From Sporosarcina sp. FSL W8-0480 (GTDB lineage Bacteria; Bacillota; Bacilli; Bacillales_A; Planococcaceae): DNA of 64,000 nt. The DNA is taken from contig NZ_CP150166.1 in the NCBI RefSeq assembly GCF_037963765.1, forward strand, positions 1,681,501 through 1,745,500. Reading direction: 5' to 3'. The notes beneath the pieces are model-generated. The model was not told the DNA's origin. It did no database searches and saw only the letters and a program-made list of their open reading frames with translations. The translations under genes and the position numbers were made by a program. Shown one piece after another: positions 33,333-43,033 of the stretch; position 1 is the first letter of the stretch, and each line of letters begins with the position of its first letter.

Positions 33333-35916
33333 GGAGCCTTTATGGCTCGTATTGCTCATCCCAGTAGCACTTTATATGGCATACACTTGGAAGGCTTCAA
33401 AAATGAAGTTCATTGGAAAAGGAACCATTCTCTATGCACTTAGAAGTCTTTCTATATTTTGTATCGTCTTTGCGCTTACTTTCCCTTATATCATGTTGCC
33501 GGACAATGAAGAACAGATTTTATTTGTTGTGGATCGATCCGTCTCGGTCGAGGATGCAGGACCGGCAGCTGAAAAATGGATTACAGATAGCTTAAAGTTT
33601 CGCCATGCCAATCAATCAGTAGGAATCTATTCATTTGCCGGGACATTTCGAACCGATTTTCAATTATCCGATGGAGAAGCAAAGCTGCCGAAATTGGAAC
33701 CGATTGAATCGAATAATAATACAAATATCGCAAACGCAATTGACTTAGCCGCGGCTGTGGCGAAATCGAATTTGGCTACAAGAATTGTCCTATTATCCGA
33801 TGGGATTGAGACGGCAGGGTCTCTTGAGGAACTTTTACCGAAATACGAGAATAGCCATGTTCAAATCGATACGGTAGTCTTAAATAGGGCAAATAAAACG
33901 GATGCATCTATTACGCTTTTCGAAACCCCGCGAACTGCATATGAAGGGGAAAAACAATTACTGCAAGTAGAGATAGAATCATCTTCTCAGAAAGCAGGCC
34001 AGTTACTCATCTATCGTAACGATGAAGAAATCATTAATGAATCTGTTGCACTTGATGAAGGTGGTAATATCTTTTCATTCCATGTAGAGGCAAGGGGAAC
34101 TGGACTTCTGAAATACGAGGCAAAGCTGATTGTCCCTGATGATGGATTACTGGAAAACAACCGAATGCTATCCGTTACGATGTTGGAGCAATCTCCAAGG
34201 GTTCTTGTCGTTCAAACGGAACGGAATCCATCTGTTATCCCATCACTACTTGACAAAAATGCCATGGAAGTTGAAGTTGTGAATGCCGGACAGTTGCCTG
34301 AGAATTTATCAGGGTATTTGGGGTTTGGTGCGATTCTTTTCGATAATGTCCCGGGTCACCTTGTTGGTGAACATAAAATGGCAGTAATCGAACAGGCTGT
34401 CAAAAGCTTCGGTACAGGTTTCATGATGGTAGGCGGAGATGAAAGCTATGGATTAGGAGGGTATTTCAAATCTCCAATCGAGCGTTTATTGCCAGTGGAA
34501 ATGGAAGTGAAAGGAAAAGAACAGCTTCCTTCACTTGGACTCGTCATCGCTATGGACCGCTCAGGAAGTATGTCAGGCTCGAAGATTGTCATTGCGAGGG
34601 AAGCTGCCGCGAGAGCAGTGGACCTGCTTAGGGAAGATGACACATTTGGATTCACTGCATTTGATCACGAAATATGGGAAGTGATTCCCGTCGGACCATT
34701 AGGAAATAAGCAAGATACAATCGATAAAATTCTGTCAATTCCAGCCGCTGGAGGGACGGATATTTTTCCTTCTGTCGCCAAGGGATATGAAGATTTGGCA
34801 GATTTGAAACTCCAACGAAAACATATTATTCTTTTAACAGATGGTCAATCCGGTATGCCTCCTGATTATGAAGAGATTATTTCGGAGGGGAAAAATAATA
34901 ATGTAACGTTATCGACCGTTGCAATCGGAACGGACGCAGATGGTGTTCTCCTTGAAGAGTTAGCTGAAATTGGCGGAGGAAGATTTTACGATGCGGTGGA
35001 TGAATCGACAATTCCTGCAATATTAACGCGGGAGACATCGATGCTGACCCGTACGTATATTGAAGACGATCCGTTCTATGCAACATTCAGCAACGTTCCG
35101 GAGTGGACTTCTATTTTCAAAGATGGAGTTCCGCAAATGAACGCTTATATTGCAACGACTCCAAAGGGGTCATCAACAATTGTTGCGGAAAGTCCGAAAG
35201 AGGACCCTGTGTTAGCCGAGTGGATGTATGGTTTAGGGCGTACGATTGCTTTCACTTCAGACTCGACAGGAAGGTGGTCAGGTGATCTTGCGAGATGGGG
35301 AGGTTATTCTGATTTTTGGAATACGGCTGTTTCTCGACTTCTTCCCTCGTATGAAGACGTCCCTTATCTGATCACCCATGAACGTGGCGGTACGTATACG
35401 GTAACAGACAGTTCTCGCAATGCTGCATTCCTCGATATCGCGATTATTGATGAAAAGGGAAATGAGGTCCCTTTCCAGTCTGAACCTTTAGCTCCTGGGA
35501 AAGTGAGAGTCACCTTACAAGCCGATCCAGGACTCGTTTTTTTCGGCGTTTCTGATGATAAAGGTGGTTTATTTGAAGCGGGTGTTTCAGTTCCTTATAG
35601 TGAGGAATATAAGCCATCAGAACCGAATGTAGCGTTACTGACTAAGATTGCTGAGCGGACAGGCGGCGAATATCATGAAGATCCTGCAAAAGTATTCAGA
35701 TCACATCCGTTTAAGAGCGGGAATCAAAAACCTATTGCAAATTGGTTGATCATGACTGCAATGATCTTATTTTTTATAGATATTACGCTACGTCGTTTTG
35801 GCATGTTCTCTGGACTCATGGCAAAAATCGAGAAGAAGAAACCTGTGACGGAAAGTAACACTACCAATTCAGAAGATCATTTATCAGAACTTTTGAAAGC
35901 GAAAAAGAAACGATAA
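33316..35916 (+). CDS. vWA/glutamine amidotransferase-like membrane protein
   Basis: An 866-aa protein with two N-terminal membrane helices (about 8-24 and 34-54). A first vWA-like domain (V-V-D-R-S-V-S, about residue 67) is followed by a class-I amidotransferase-like region (G-G-D-E-S-Y-G-L-G-G, about 375-385). A second, canonical vWA has MIDAS D-R-S-G-S-M-S (about 414-420) and T-D-G-Q-S-G (about 507). A C-terminal helix lies at about 806-825. GTG 33316 is preferred (GGGAGG 12 nt upstream) because it puts the first helix at the usual position; TTG 33292 is the alternative. Last gene of the operon. Confidence 0.85.
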   Translation: MDIRIEEPLWLVLLIPVALYMAYTWKASKMKFIGKGTILYALRSLSIFCIVFALTFPYIMLPDNEEQILFVVDRSVSVEDAGPAAEKWITDSLKFRHANQSVGIYSFAGTFRTDFQLSDGEAKLPKLEPIESNNNTNIANAIDLAAAVAKSNLATRIVLLSDGIETAGSLEELLPKYENSHVQIDTVVLNRANKTDASITLFETPRTAYEGEKQLLQVEIESSSQKAGQLLIYRNDEEIINESVALDEGGNIFSFHVEARGTGLLKYEAKLIVPDDGLLENNRMLSVTMLEQSPRVLVVQTERNPSVIPSLLDKNAMEVEVVNAGQLPENLSGYLGFGAILFDNVPGHLVGEHKMAVIEQAVKSFGTGFMMVGGDESYGLGGYFKSPIERLLPVEMEVKGKEQLPSLGLVIAMDRSGSMSGSKIVIAREAAARAVDLLREDDTFGFTAFDHEIWEVIPVGPLGNKQDTIDKILSIPAAGGTDIFPSVAKGYEDLADLKLQRKHIILLTDGQSGMPPDYEEIISEGKNNNVTLSTVAIGTDADGVLLEELAEIGGGRFYDAVDESTIPAILTRETSMLTRTYIEDDPFYATFSNVPEWTSIFKDGVPQMNAYIATTPKGSSTIVAESPKEDPVLAEWMYGLGRTIAFTSDSTGRWSGDLARWGGYSDFWNTAVSRLLPSYEDVPYLITHERGGTYTVTDSSRNAAFLDIAIIDEKGNEVPFQSEPLAPGKVRVTLQADPGLVFFGVSDDKGGLFEAGVSVPYSEEYKPSEPNVALLTKIAERTGGEYHEDPAKVFRSHPFKSGNQKPIANWLIMTAMILFFIDITLRRFGMFSGLMAKIEKKKPVTESNTTNSEDHLSELLKAKKKR

Positions 35917-35959
35917 GAAAAACTCATCTTCAGAGATTATTCCGAAGATGAGTTTTCTT
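35917..35959. terminator. Bidirectional terminator
   Basis: AAAACTCATCTTC (to 35931) pairs with GAAGATGAGTTTT (from 35944), between the vWA operon and the convergent MFS gene. Confidence 0.88.
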
Positions 35960-37169
35960 ATGATGTCCGTGTAGAAGCAAGAAGTGCTTTGTTTTTATTG
36001 GCCCAAAAGCTGGTAATTCCAAAACAAATTAAAAGGATTGCTGTACCAACCAAGTAAGGCAATGCTATATTGAAATCGAAAATAGAACCAGCAAGTGCTG
36101 GACCGACCATATTACCTAAACTCATATAGGCATTCATCATCCCCGCGGCAAAGCCTTGTTCTTCCCCAGCAAGCTTTGATACAAGAGTGTTCACGGCTGG
36201 ACGCAGTAGGGAAGTGGCTATTGAAAAAACTGTAGCAACCAATAGAATTGTCCAAAATAGGTCAACAAGTAAAACTGCCGACATCGAAAAAGCAGCGACA
36301 ATCAAGTTGACAATAATAACGCGCATTTCGCCGTACCTTTTAAACAGCGGATTAATGACAAACGTTTGTACAATGACTCCGACAAATCCCCCGACTGTAA
36401 TGAGAACAGCTATTTGAGAAGGGGTATATCCATATTTATGGTCAACATAGAGTGAAATTGTCGCCTGATAGTTTGCAAGTCCGAAAGAAAAAACAAACAT
36501 GACAATCAACATTACGAAGTAAGGTGTTTTCGTTGACCGGTACAATTGTTCAAAAAGATTTTCTTTTCGACTTTGAAGCTTTTCAACTGAAATAGATGGT
36601 GCAGGGTTCGGTAAGATGAAAATGGATAAAATTGCTGCGAAAATAGCTGCTCCAGCTGCAAAATAGAACGGGAACAGAAGACTTATGTTGGAAAGAAAAC
36701 CGCCAATGCCAGGTCCGATCATAAAGCCCAATGACATGGACGCTCCAAGGAGTCCCATTCCTCTCCCGCGTCGCTCCAAAGTCGTTATATCTGCAACGAA
36801 TGCCATCATTGGTGGCACGATGAATGCGGCTCCAAGACCCGAAAAGAATCGAGCTACGAAAAGCATCCATAACTGAGTCGATAAACTGAATGCAAGCTGA
36901 GCTAAGCCATAGATTATCAGTCCGAAAATAATAATCTTCTTTCTTCCATGCCGGTCGGATAAGCTTCCTGAGATAGGAGAAAAAATGAACTGCGCAAAGG
37001 AGAATATTGCAATGAGGAATCCAAGTACTTGTCCGGCAACTCCGAATGTCCCAAGGAATTTCGGCATGATAGGAATAATTAGGCCAATGCCAGCCATGGC
37101 GATAAACATATTGAACATCAGTATGTATAATGCCAAATTATTGGATTTTTCTTTTTCGACCAAGAACAC
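35958..37169 (-). CDS. MFS drug exporter, DHA1 (12-TM) type
   Basis: A 403-aa exporter with 12 predicted membrane segments. Motif A is S-G-S-L-S-D-R-H-G-R-K-K (about 68-79) and motif C G-P-G-I-G-G-F (about 152-158). Resembles Tet/NorA-type drug exporters; substrate unknown. GTG start at 37169 with a close AGGGGTGG; a TTG two codons in is also possible. It stands alone and ends against the vWA operon. Confidence 0.87.
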   Translation of the reverse strand: MFLVEKEKSNNLALYILMFNMFIAMAGIGLIIPIMPKFLGTFGVAGQVLGFLIAIFSFAQFIFSPISGSLSDRHGRKKIIIFGLIIYGLAQLAFSLSTQLWMLFVARFFSGLGAAFIVPPMMAFVADITTLERRGRGMGLLGASMSLGFMIGPGIGGFLSNISLLFPFYFAAGAAIFAAILSIFILPNPAPSISVEKLQSRKENLFEQLYRSTKTPYFVMLIVMFVFSFGLANYQATISLYVDHKYGYTPSQIAVLITVGGFVGVIVQTFVINPLFKRYGEMRVIIVNLIVAAFSMSAVLLVDLFWTILLVATVFSIATSLLRPAVNTLVSKLAGEEQGFAAGMMNAYMSLGNMVGPALAGSIFDFNIALPYLVGTAILLICFGITSFWANKNKALLASTRTS

Positions 37170-37246
37170 ACCACCCCTAATCTATTTCGTGTACTTGAAA
37201 TAGTTTACCATAGTCGGCAAGTAAAAACACTTTGATGCTTGGTAAC

Positions 37247-37279
37247 ATAAAAACTCCCCTCAAACAGATGAGGGGAGCA
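37247..37279 (-). terminator. Terminator of the pot operon
   Basis: CTCCCCTC (37254-37261) with GAGGGGAG (37270-37277); on the minus strand a T run follows. It ends the polyamine transport operon. Confidence 0.88.
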
Positions 37280-37288
37280 TGTGAACGA

Positions 37289-38359
37289 TTATCTTAAATT
37301 CATTTTGAATTCCAAGAAGAGTTCATTGTAAACACCTAATAATTCCAAACCTAAGTTTTTATACACTTCCAAATGGCTCCGTGTCTCTTCATCGGGATAG
37401 AAGCGTTCATCTTCAACCACTTCAGGGTCCATCAGGTCAAGTGCTGTTAGATTTGGTGTTGAATACCCGACATAATCAGCATTTTGGGCTGCTACTTCAG
37501 GGTCAAGCATAAAATTAAGGAAAGCATGTGCACCTTCTATGTTTTTAGCTGTCCGTGGAATGACAAAATTGTCAAACCATAAGTTGGATCCTTCTTCAGG
37601 GACGACATAGTCGATATCTTCGTTCTCATACATCATATCGGCTGCCTGACCGGACCAAGTTAGCGATATGGCCGCTTCACCATTGACCATTAACTGAGTC
37701 ACTTCATCGCCGATCACTGCTTTGACATTGGGGGTTAGAGCCTTCAACTTATCCGTTGCTTCTCGCAATTCACCGAGATTTGTTGAATTTAGGGAATAGC
37801 CCAATGAGTTTAAACTCATCCCCACGGTTTCTCTTGCACTATCCACAAGGATAACCCTTTGCTTTAGGGTAGGATCCCAAAGGCTTTCCCAACTTTCAAA
37901 GGTTTGACCCTCGAGCAAGGTTGGATTAAATGCAATTCCTACAGTTCCCCAGAAGTAAGGAATGGAATACGTATTCCCCGGATCAAACGGCAAATCTAAA
38001 AAGTACGGATCAATATGTTTGATGTTAGGAATTTTGCTGTAGTCGAGCGGCAAAAGAAGATTCTTTTCCTTCATCATTTCGACCATATATTCCGAAGGAG
38101 CAGTAATATCATATGAAGTACCGCCTTGCTCGATTTTACCCATCATGCCTTCATTCGAATCGAATGTTTCATAGATGACCTTTATGCCTGTTTCTTTTTC
38201 AAATTGCTTGATCAGATCAGGATCGATATATTCGCCCCAGTTGTATACTGTTATTGTGTTTTTTCCGGCTGAACCACCTTCATTCAACTTATCATTGATG
38301 AAGATCAGGATACCGGAAACGATAAGGATTACTATTGCCGCTTGGTAGATTGATTTCAT
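37289..38359 (-). CDS. potD: Spermidine/putrescine-binding protein
   Basis: A 356-aa solute-binding protein of the PotD/PotF family (V-Y-N-W-G-E-Y-I about 38-45; Y-F-W-G-T-V-G). It should capture polyamines outside the membrane for the PotABC transporter. The N-terminal hydrophobic stretch (about 5-22) contains no cysteine and so no lipobox; a Gram-positive PotD is normally a lipoprotein. It may stay as an uncleaved membrane anchor. Its ATG overlaps the potC stop by four nt. Confidence 0.9.
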   Translation of the reverse strand: MKSIYQAAIVILIVSGILIFINDKLNEGGSAGKNTITVYNWGEYIDPDLIKQFEKETGIKVIYETFDSNEGMMGKIEQGGTSYDITAPSEYMVEMMKEKNLLLPLDYSKIPNIKHIDPYFLDLPFDPGNTYSIPYFWGTVGIAFNPTLLEGQTFESWESLWDPTLKQRVILVDSARETVGMSLNSLGYSLNSTNLGELREATDKLKALTPNVKAVIGDEVTQLMVNGEAAISLTWSGQAADMMYENEDIDYVVPEEGSNLWFDNFVIPRTAKNIEGAHAFLNFMLDPEVAAQNADYVGYSTPNLTALDLMDPEVVEDERFYPDEETRSHLEVYKNLGLELLGVYNELFLEFKMNLR

Positions 38360-39156
38360 TTTTTCACCCCCGCAAGAGGTGCTTTCAATTTCCGATTAAG
38401 GGCGTAGTATCCAAGTACGAGGCCGACTGTTACTACGAAAATAATGCCGGATAGGGCATTGATTGTAAGACTAATCCCAGTTCTCGCCATTGAGTAGATT
38501 TCAACGGATAAAGTAGAGAATCCATTCCCAGTTACGAAGAATGTAACTGCAAAATCATCAAGCGAGTACGTTAGTGCAAGGAAAAAGCCTGCGAATATCC
38601 CTGGCTTGATGAAAGGGAGGATGACCCTTGTCATAATGTCTTTACTTGTTGCACCTAAATCCCGTGCAGCATCTATCAATGTAGGATTCATCTCCGATAA
38701 TTTCGGCAAGACCATAATGACGACAATCGGAATACTGAATGCAATATGTGATATCAAAACGGAAGCAAAGCCTAATTTAACCCCAATCATTGTAAAGAGG
38801 ATGAGGAAAGAGGCTCCGATAATAACATCCGGGCTTACCATCAAAATATTATTCAGTGAAAGCACTGCATTTCTCATTTTTTTATTTCTCATGAAGTAAA
38901 TCGCCAACGCACCGATAACACCGATAGCAGTTGAAGCAAGTGCAGACAATAGGGCGATAATGATTGTATTTAATACAATTACAATGAGACGCTTATCTTC
39001 AAAAACTGCTGCATAATGCTCCCAAGTAAATGATTCGAAATCAGACATTCCACCACCAGAATTGAAAGAGTAGAATATCAAATAAAAAATGGGCGCATAC
39101 AGGATGATGAAAACAACGGTCAGATACAGTTTAGGAAGCTTACCTATTCTTTCCAT
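38356..39156 (-). CDS. potC: Spermidine/putrescine ABC transporter permease PotC
   Basis: A 266-aa permease with six membrane segments. The EAA coupling loop, I-D-A-A-R-D-L-G-A-T, is near residue 160. Start ATG lies 17 nt inside the end of potB, with GGGGGG upstream. It forms the membrane channel with PotB. Confidence 0.92.
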   Translation of the reverse strand: MERIGKLPKLYLTVVFIILYAPIFYLIFYSFNSGGGMSDFESFTWEHYAAVFEDKRLIVIVLNTIIIALLSALASTAIGVIGALAIYFMRNKKMRNAVLSLNNILMVSPDVIIGASFLILFTMIGVKLGFASVLISHIAFSIPIVVIMVLPKLSEMNPTLIDAARDLGATSKDIMTRVILPFIKPGIFAGFFLALTYSLDDFAVTFFVTGNGFSTLSVEIYSMARTGISLTINALSGIIFVVTVGLVLGYYALNRKLKAPLAGVKK

Positions 39157-39964
39157 TACCTGTAGCCCCCCTTTCTTTACCAGTAGTGAACGACATTATT
39201 ATGAACATGAATAGAATTAGGAATACGGCAATCGTTGAACCCATTCCCCAGTTTTGTGTTACTAAAAACTGTTGTTCAATTGCTGTTCCAAGTGTAATGA
39301 CTTTGTTACCTGCAATCAGCCTTGTAATCATAAAGAGTGAAAGTGCAGGGATGAAAACCACTTGTATGCCAGATTTCACGCCGTTAATCGTCAACGGCCA
39401 GATGACACGTTTAAACGTTGTCCAACTGTTTGCACCTAAATCACGAGAAGCATCTATCAATACAGGATTCAATTTGTCGAGCGCATTGAAAATCGGCAAA
39501 ATCATAAACGGTATGAAAATATAGACGGAAACAAAAACGTAACTGAAATCGGTGAACAGGATCTGTTGTTTGCCGATGCCGACTACTTCAAGGAGCGCAT
39601 TTATTGGCCCGTATAATCCCATTAAACCAATGAATGCATACGTTTTTAGCAATAGGTTAATCCAAGAAGGGATGATGATTAACAAAAGCCATAACTGTTT
39701 ATGCTTAGTCTTTGTTATGAGATATGCTGTTGGATAGGAGATTAACAGTGAAAACAATGTAATTAGAAACGCATACCAAAATGAGCTTATTGTCAGCTTA
39801 AGGTAAACAGACGAGAAAAAGCTCTTATAGTTGGATAAGGTAAAATTGCCTGTTAGATCAAAAAATGAATAGTAGACGATCAATGCAATCGGTGCAATGA
39901 CAAATAACAATATCCAAGCCGTATAAGGAATTGTGTAAAATGACCGTAGGCGATTATTCTTCAT
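39140..39964 (-). CDS. potB: Spermidine/putrescine ABC transporter permease PotB
   Basis: A 274-aa permease with six membrane segments and the EAA loop [11 protein letters not shown] choose ATG 39964, which gives an 11-nt overlap with potA and has GGAG about 9 nt upstream, over ATG 39979, which would overlap more and place that site inside the coding region. Confidence 0.9.
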   Translation of the reverse strand: MKNNRLRSFYTIPYTAWILLFVIAPIALIVYYSFFDLTGNFTLSNYKSFFSSVYLKLTISSFWYAFLITLFSLLISYPTAYLITKTKHKQLWLLLIIIPSWINLLLKTYAFIGLMGLYGPINALLEVVGIGKQQILFTDFSYVFVSVYIFIPFMILPIFNALDKLNPVLIDASRDLGANSWTTFKRVIWPLTINGVKSGIQVVFIPALSLFMITRLIAGNKVITLGTAIEQQFLVTQNWGMGSTIAVFLILFMFIIMSFTTGKERGATGNGKNR

Positions 39965-41060
39965 CGGCAAGCGCTCCATAAGATTCTAGTCGAGCATCGT
40001 ATTCTTCTTCTGACTCATTCAACCTCATAACATGAATGTCTTCAGGATTGAAATCGAGCCCGATTACTTCACCAACTTCCGCTTTCTTCGTTGAATGGAC
40101 GAGCCATTCATTTCCGTCCTTGTCATACGTGGACAATTCATAATGGACTCCACGGAATAATTGTGTGTCTACTGTGACGTTCAATTTACCTTTATCGATT
40201 GTTGTAATTTCCAAGTCTTCTGGTCGGATAACAATATCGACTTTTTCATTCGGCTGAAGACCTGCATCAGCACAGTCAAATCGCTTACCAGTGAATTCAA
40301 CGACATAATCCTCAATCATTCGACCTGATACGATATTGGACTCACCGATGAAATCTGCGACAAAACGGTTAATTGGTTCGTCGTAAATATCAAGTGGCGT
40401 TCCGGATTGTTGAATAACCCCATCGTTCATGACGAAGATTTCATCAGACATGGCAAGTGCTTCCTCTTGGTCATGGGTGACGAAGACGAATGTTTTTCCT
40501 AAACGTTGTTGCAATTCACGTAATTCATACTGCATTTCCGACCGTAGCTTCAAGTCCAGAGCGGATAAAGGCTCGTCTAATAGAATGATTTCCGGATCAT
40601 TGACAATCGCTCTTGCAATCGCAACACGTTGGCGCTGACCACCCGACATTTCCGTAATTTCCCGATTCTCATAGCCCGCTAGATTGACGAATTTCAGTGC
40701 TTCCTTGACTTTGAAATCGATTTTGTCCTTCTTCACCTTTTTAATACGTAGGCCGAATGCGATATTTTCATACACATTCAGATGGGGGAAGAGGGCATAG
40801 TCCTGGAATACTGTATTCACTTGACGTTCATTTGCAGGCACGTTATTAATGTTTTTCCCATTGAAGTAAATTGTACCGTCAGTTGGCTCGATAAATCCTG
40901 CGATCAATCGAAGAATTGTCGTCTTCCCACATCCTGAAGGTCCTAATAACGTATAAAACTTTCCGCGTTCCATTTCGAAAGATACATTATCCAATACGGT
41001 TGTTTCATCACTGTATTTCTTCGTTACGTTCTCAAAACGGATAATAGGCTGGTTTGCCAT
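39954..41060 (-). CDS. potA: Spermidine/putrescine ABC transporter ATPase PotA
   Basis: A 368-aa ATPase. Walker [10 protein letters not shown] (about 38-46), signature M-S-G-G-Q-R-Q-R (about 138-145), Walker B I-I-L-L-D-E-P (about 158-164) and a C-terminal TOBE domain (about 280-350). It powers polyamine uptake. It follows the XRE-cupin regulator gene with a 17-nt gap, first of the four pot genes. Confidence 0.94.
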   Translation of the reverse strand: MANQPIIRFENVTKKYSDETTVLDNVSFEMERGKFYTLLGPSGCGKTTILRLIAGFIEPTDGTIYFNGKNINNVPANERQVNTVFQDYALFPHLNVYENIAFGLRIKKVKKDKIDFKVKEALKFVNLAGYENREITEMSGGQRQRVAIARAIVNDPEIILLDEPLSALDLKLRSEMQYELRELQQRLGKTFVFVTHDQEEALAMSDEIFVMNDGVIQQSGTPLDIYDEPINRFVADFIGESNIVSGRMIEDYVVEFTGKRFDCADAGLQPNEKVDIVIRPEDLEITTIDKGKLNVTVDTQLFRGVHYELSTYDKDGNEWLVHSTKKAEVGEVIGLDFNPEDIHVMRLNESEEEYDARLESYGALADEE

Positions 41061-41077
41061 TTTACTAATTTCCCCCT

Positions 41078-41620
41078 TTATAAATATGATTCTGTTGCCA
41101 CTAATAGCAACTCGGTCGGACCTTCATTTGCATTCGATACACGATGATGGTCGGATGCCTCATAATAAGCTGAATCACCCTTTGAGGCCGTGTATGTACG
41201 ATTGCCGATTTCGATTTCAACTTTACCGGATAGTACATATATGAATGTTTCCGCAAGGGAAGGTTCGAACTGTTTAAATTCGCCGTGTTTTGAAAATGAA
41301 ATATGGACAGGTTCCATTTCATTTTCATTCGAACGGGGAACTAACCAACGGATACTATATTTTAGTTCGTCATTCACATAGGTGGTTTGATCTTCTGGTG
41401 AGTAAACTACTTTCATGTTTTTCTTGGGTTCATCGAAAAATTCTTTTGGCGTTGTTCCTAACACCTCCAATAAAGAAAAGAGAGTTTCGATTGATGGAGA
41501 AGTAAGTTCACGTTCCAATTGAGATATATAGCCTTTTGTAAGGTCTGTTCTTTCGCCCAACTCTTCTTGAGTCAAGCCTTTTTTCAATCGAAGACTTTTG
41601 ATTTTACTTCCGATCTGCAT
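41078..41620 (-). CDS. XRE-cupin regulator of the polyamine operon
   Basis: A 180-aa regulator: HTH_3 domain (about 6-60; T-Q-E-E-L-G-E-R and K-G-Y-I-S-Q-L-E-R) and a C-terminal cupin (about 105-178) that would bind a small ligand. The PuuR-like layout and its position as first gene of the pot operon suggest it senses polyamines and controls its own operon. A palindromic candidate operator lies at 41670-41682. Confidence 0.87.
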   Translation of the reverse strand: MQIGSKIKSLRLKKGLTQEELGERTDLTKGYISQLERELTSPSIETLFSLLEVLGTTPKEFFDEPKKNMKVVYSPEDQTTYVNDELKYSIRWLVPRSNENEMEPVHISFSKHGEFKQFEPSLAETFIYVLSGKVEIEIGNRTYTASKGDSAYYEASDHHRVSNANEGPTELLLVATESYL

Positions 41621-41669
41621 GGTGTTTCATCTTCCCTTCATATCGGAGTTTAGTATTACTGTACTTTAA

Positions 41670-41717
41670 GTTTACTATAAACCTTTTTAATTATACAAAA
41701 TCCTGGTTGAAAATCAA
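41670..41717 (-). promoter_or_regulatory. Promoter and candidate operator of the pot operon
   Basis: On the minus strand TTGATT (41712-41717) and TATAAT (41690-41695) are 16 bp apart. Directly downstream, GTTTA-TAG-TAAAC (41670-41682) is a perfect 5-3-5 palindrome at the likely start site, a good place for autorepression by the XRE-cupin protein. Confidence 0.55.
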
Positions 41718-41800
41718 GACGTTATTAAAATTAATTATTAATTTTGATAGGTACGCATAGTATAAGCATAGGAAGTCTTTTTAAGCGGAGGGGAAAACCT

Positions 41801-42253
41801 ATGAAAATACGCGAACAGATGCCGGAATTGAGAGGGGCAACAACTTGGTTGAATGGGAGAGTGGATAGGTATGATCTGATAGGTGTGAAACCTACCCTTA
41901 TTCATTTTTGGTCTGTTAGCTGTCGTCAATGTAAGGAGGCAATACGGGATGTAAATTATATCCGTGACCGCTACAAGGGTCTGTTGAATGTAGTCGCTGT
42001 GCATATGCCTCGAAATGCCGATGACAATGATTTGGATACGATTAGAGCGCTCGTTAGATTGCATGATATTACCCAACCGGTGTTTATTGATAATTCTTTA
42101 ATATTGTCGGATGCATTTGATAATCAATTTGTTCCAGCGTATTATGTCTTCGATAAGCATGGCCAATTGCGTCATTTCCAAGCGGGTGGAAGCGGCAGTA
42201 TGCGTACGCTTGAAAACCGTGTAAGTCGTATATTAGATGAAACCAGAATGTGA
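41801..42253 (+). CDS. Cytosolic thioredoxin-like (TlpA/redoxin) protein
   Basis: A 150-aa thioredoxin-fold protein. The redox motif is S-C-R-Q-C (CxxC, about residues 44-47) after H-F-W-S-V, and the cis-proline segment is F-V-P-A-Y-Y near residue 113. No signal peptide or anchor, unlike ResA/StoA relatives, so it acts in the cytosol. ATG 41801 has GGAGGGG eight nt upstream; the longer in-frame start at 41744 has no such site. Partner unknown. A terminator follows. Confidence 0.83.
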   Translation: MKIREQMPELRGATTWLNGRVDRYDLIGVKPTLIHFWSVSCRQCKEAIRDVNYIRDRYKGLLNVVAVHMPRNADDNDLDTIRALVRLHDITQPVFIDNSLILSDAFDNQFVPAYYVFDKHGQLRHFQAGGSGSMRTLENRVSRILDETRM

Positions 42254-42263
42254 TGAGAAATGG

Positions 42264-42292
42264 GATGGCCTATCGGATAGGTCGTCTTTTTT
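42264..42292 (+). terminator. Rho-independent terminator
   Basis: A near-continuous inverted repeat (42264-42286, with two G-U pairs) followed by six T. Confidence 0.8.
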
Positions 42293-42353
42293 GTTTGCCT
42301 GCAAAGTATGATACACTAGTTCCATCCATCAAGAGGATTGGAGCGGAAGATAT

Positions 42354-43013
42354 ATGAAAAAGGAATTTGTTGTAATTGGATTAGGGAGATTTGGGGGAAG
42401 CATCGTTAGGGAATTAGTGGAGCTTGGTGCGGATGTAATGGCAATTGATGTGTCACACGAGCGGGTGGAAGAATACGCACAAATCGCGACTACTGCTGTT
42501 TCAGCAGACACGACAGATGAATCCGCATTACGGGCACTCGGGATCCGTAATTTTGAGCATGTTGTCGTTGCAATCGGTGAGAATATACAAGCAAGTATTC
42601 TAACGACATTGATATTAAAGGAAATCGGTATTAAACGAATTACCGTTAAAGCACAAAATGATTACCATGAAAAAGTGCTAAGGAAAATCGGGGCGGATCA
42701 GGTTGTACATCCAGAACGTGATATGGCGAAAAGGCTTGCAAACAATATGGTTTCAAATAATATTCTTGACTACCTTGAATTATCGGATGAATATTCAATC
42801 GTTGAAATACGGGCGAATGAAAAAATTGCCGGTTCTACATTGATCGATCTGGATATCCGTGCGAAATTCGGAGTCAATATTGTCGCGATTAAACGCCAGA
42901 CACAAATATTAGTTTCCCCACAAGCGATTGAGGAGATTGAACTGAATGATATTTTGATAGTCATTGGTTCAGATATTGATATCCATCGATTCGAGAAAAA
43001 GGCCCTTCATTAA
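42354..43013 (+). CDS. ktrC: Ktr potassium uptake regulatory subunit KtrC
   Basis: A 219-aa RCK protein: an N-terminal Rossmann domain (G-L-G-R-F-G-G-S, about 9-16; acidic D31 at the end of the second strand) that binds ATP/ADP, and a C-terminal RCK_C domain (about 135-215). It forms an octameric ring that gates a KtrB/KtrD channel; RCK_C of KtrC binds c-di-AMP, which shuts uptake. The channel gene at 4746 is unlinked, as in B. subtilis ktrC/ktrD. Adjacency to rnjA matches ykqB-ykqC order. ATG start, GAGCGGAAG upstream. Confidence 0.9.
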   Translation: MKKEFVVIGLGRFGGSIVRELVELGADVMAIDVSHERVEEYAQIATTAVSADTTDESALRALGIRNFEHVVVAIGENIQASILTTLILKEIGIKRITVKAQNDYHEKVLRKIGADQVVHPERDMAKRLANNMVSNNILDYLELSDEYSIVEIRANEKIAGSTLIDLDIRAKFGVNIVAIKRQTQILVSPQAIEEIELNDILIVIGSDIDIHRFEKKALH

Positions 43014-43033
43014 AATTAATAAATAAAAAAAGG

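Noticed and set aside
24014-35916. The large operon as a phage-defence island
   Set aside because: MoxR/vWA pairs do occur in conflict systems, but no nuclease, toxin or nucleic-acid sensor is present, and the genes look native in composition with housekeeping neighbours.
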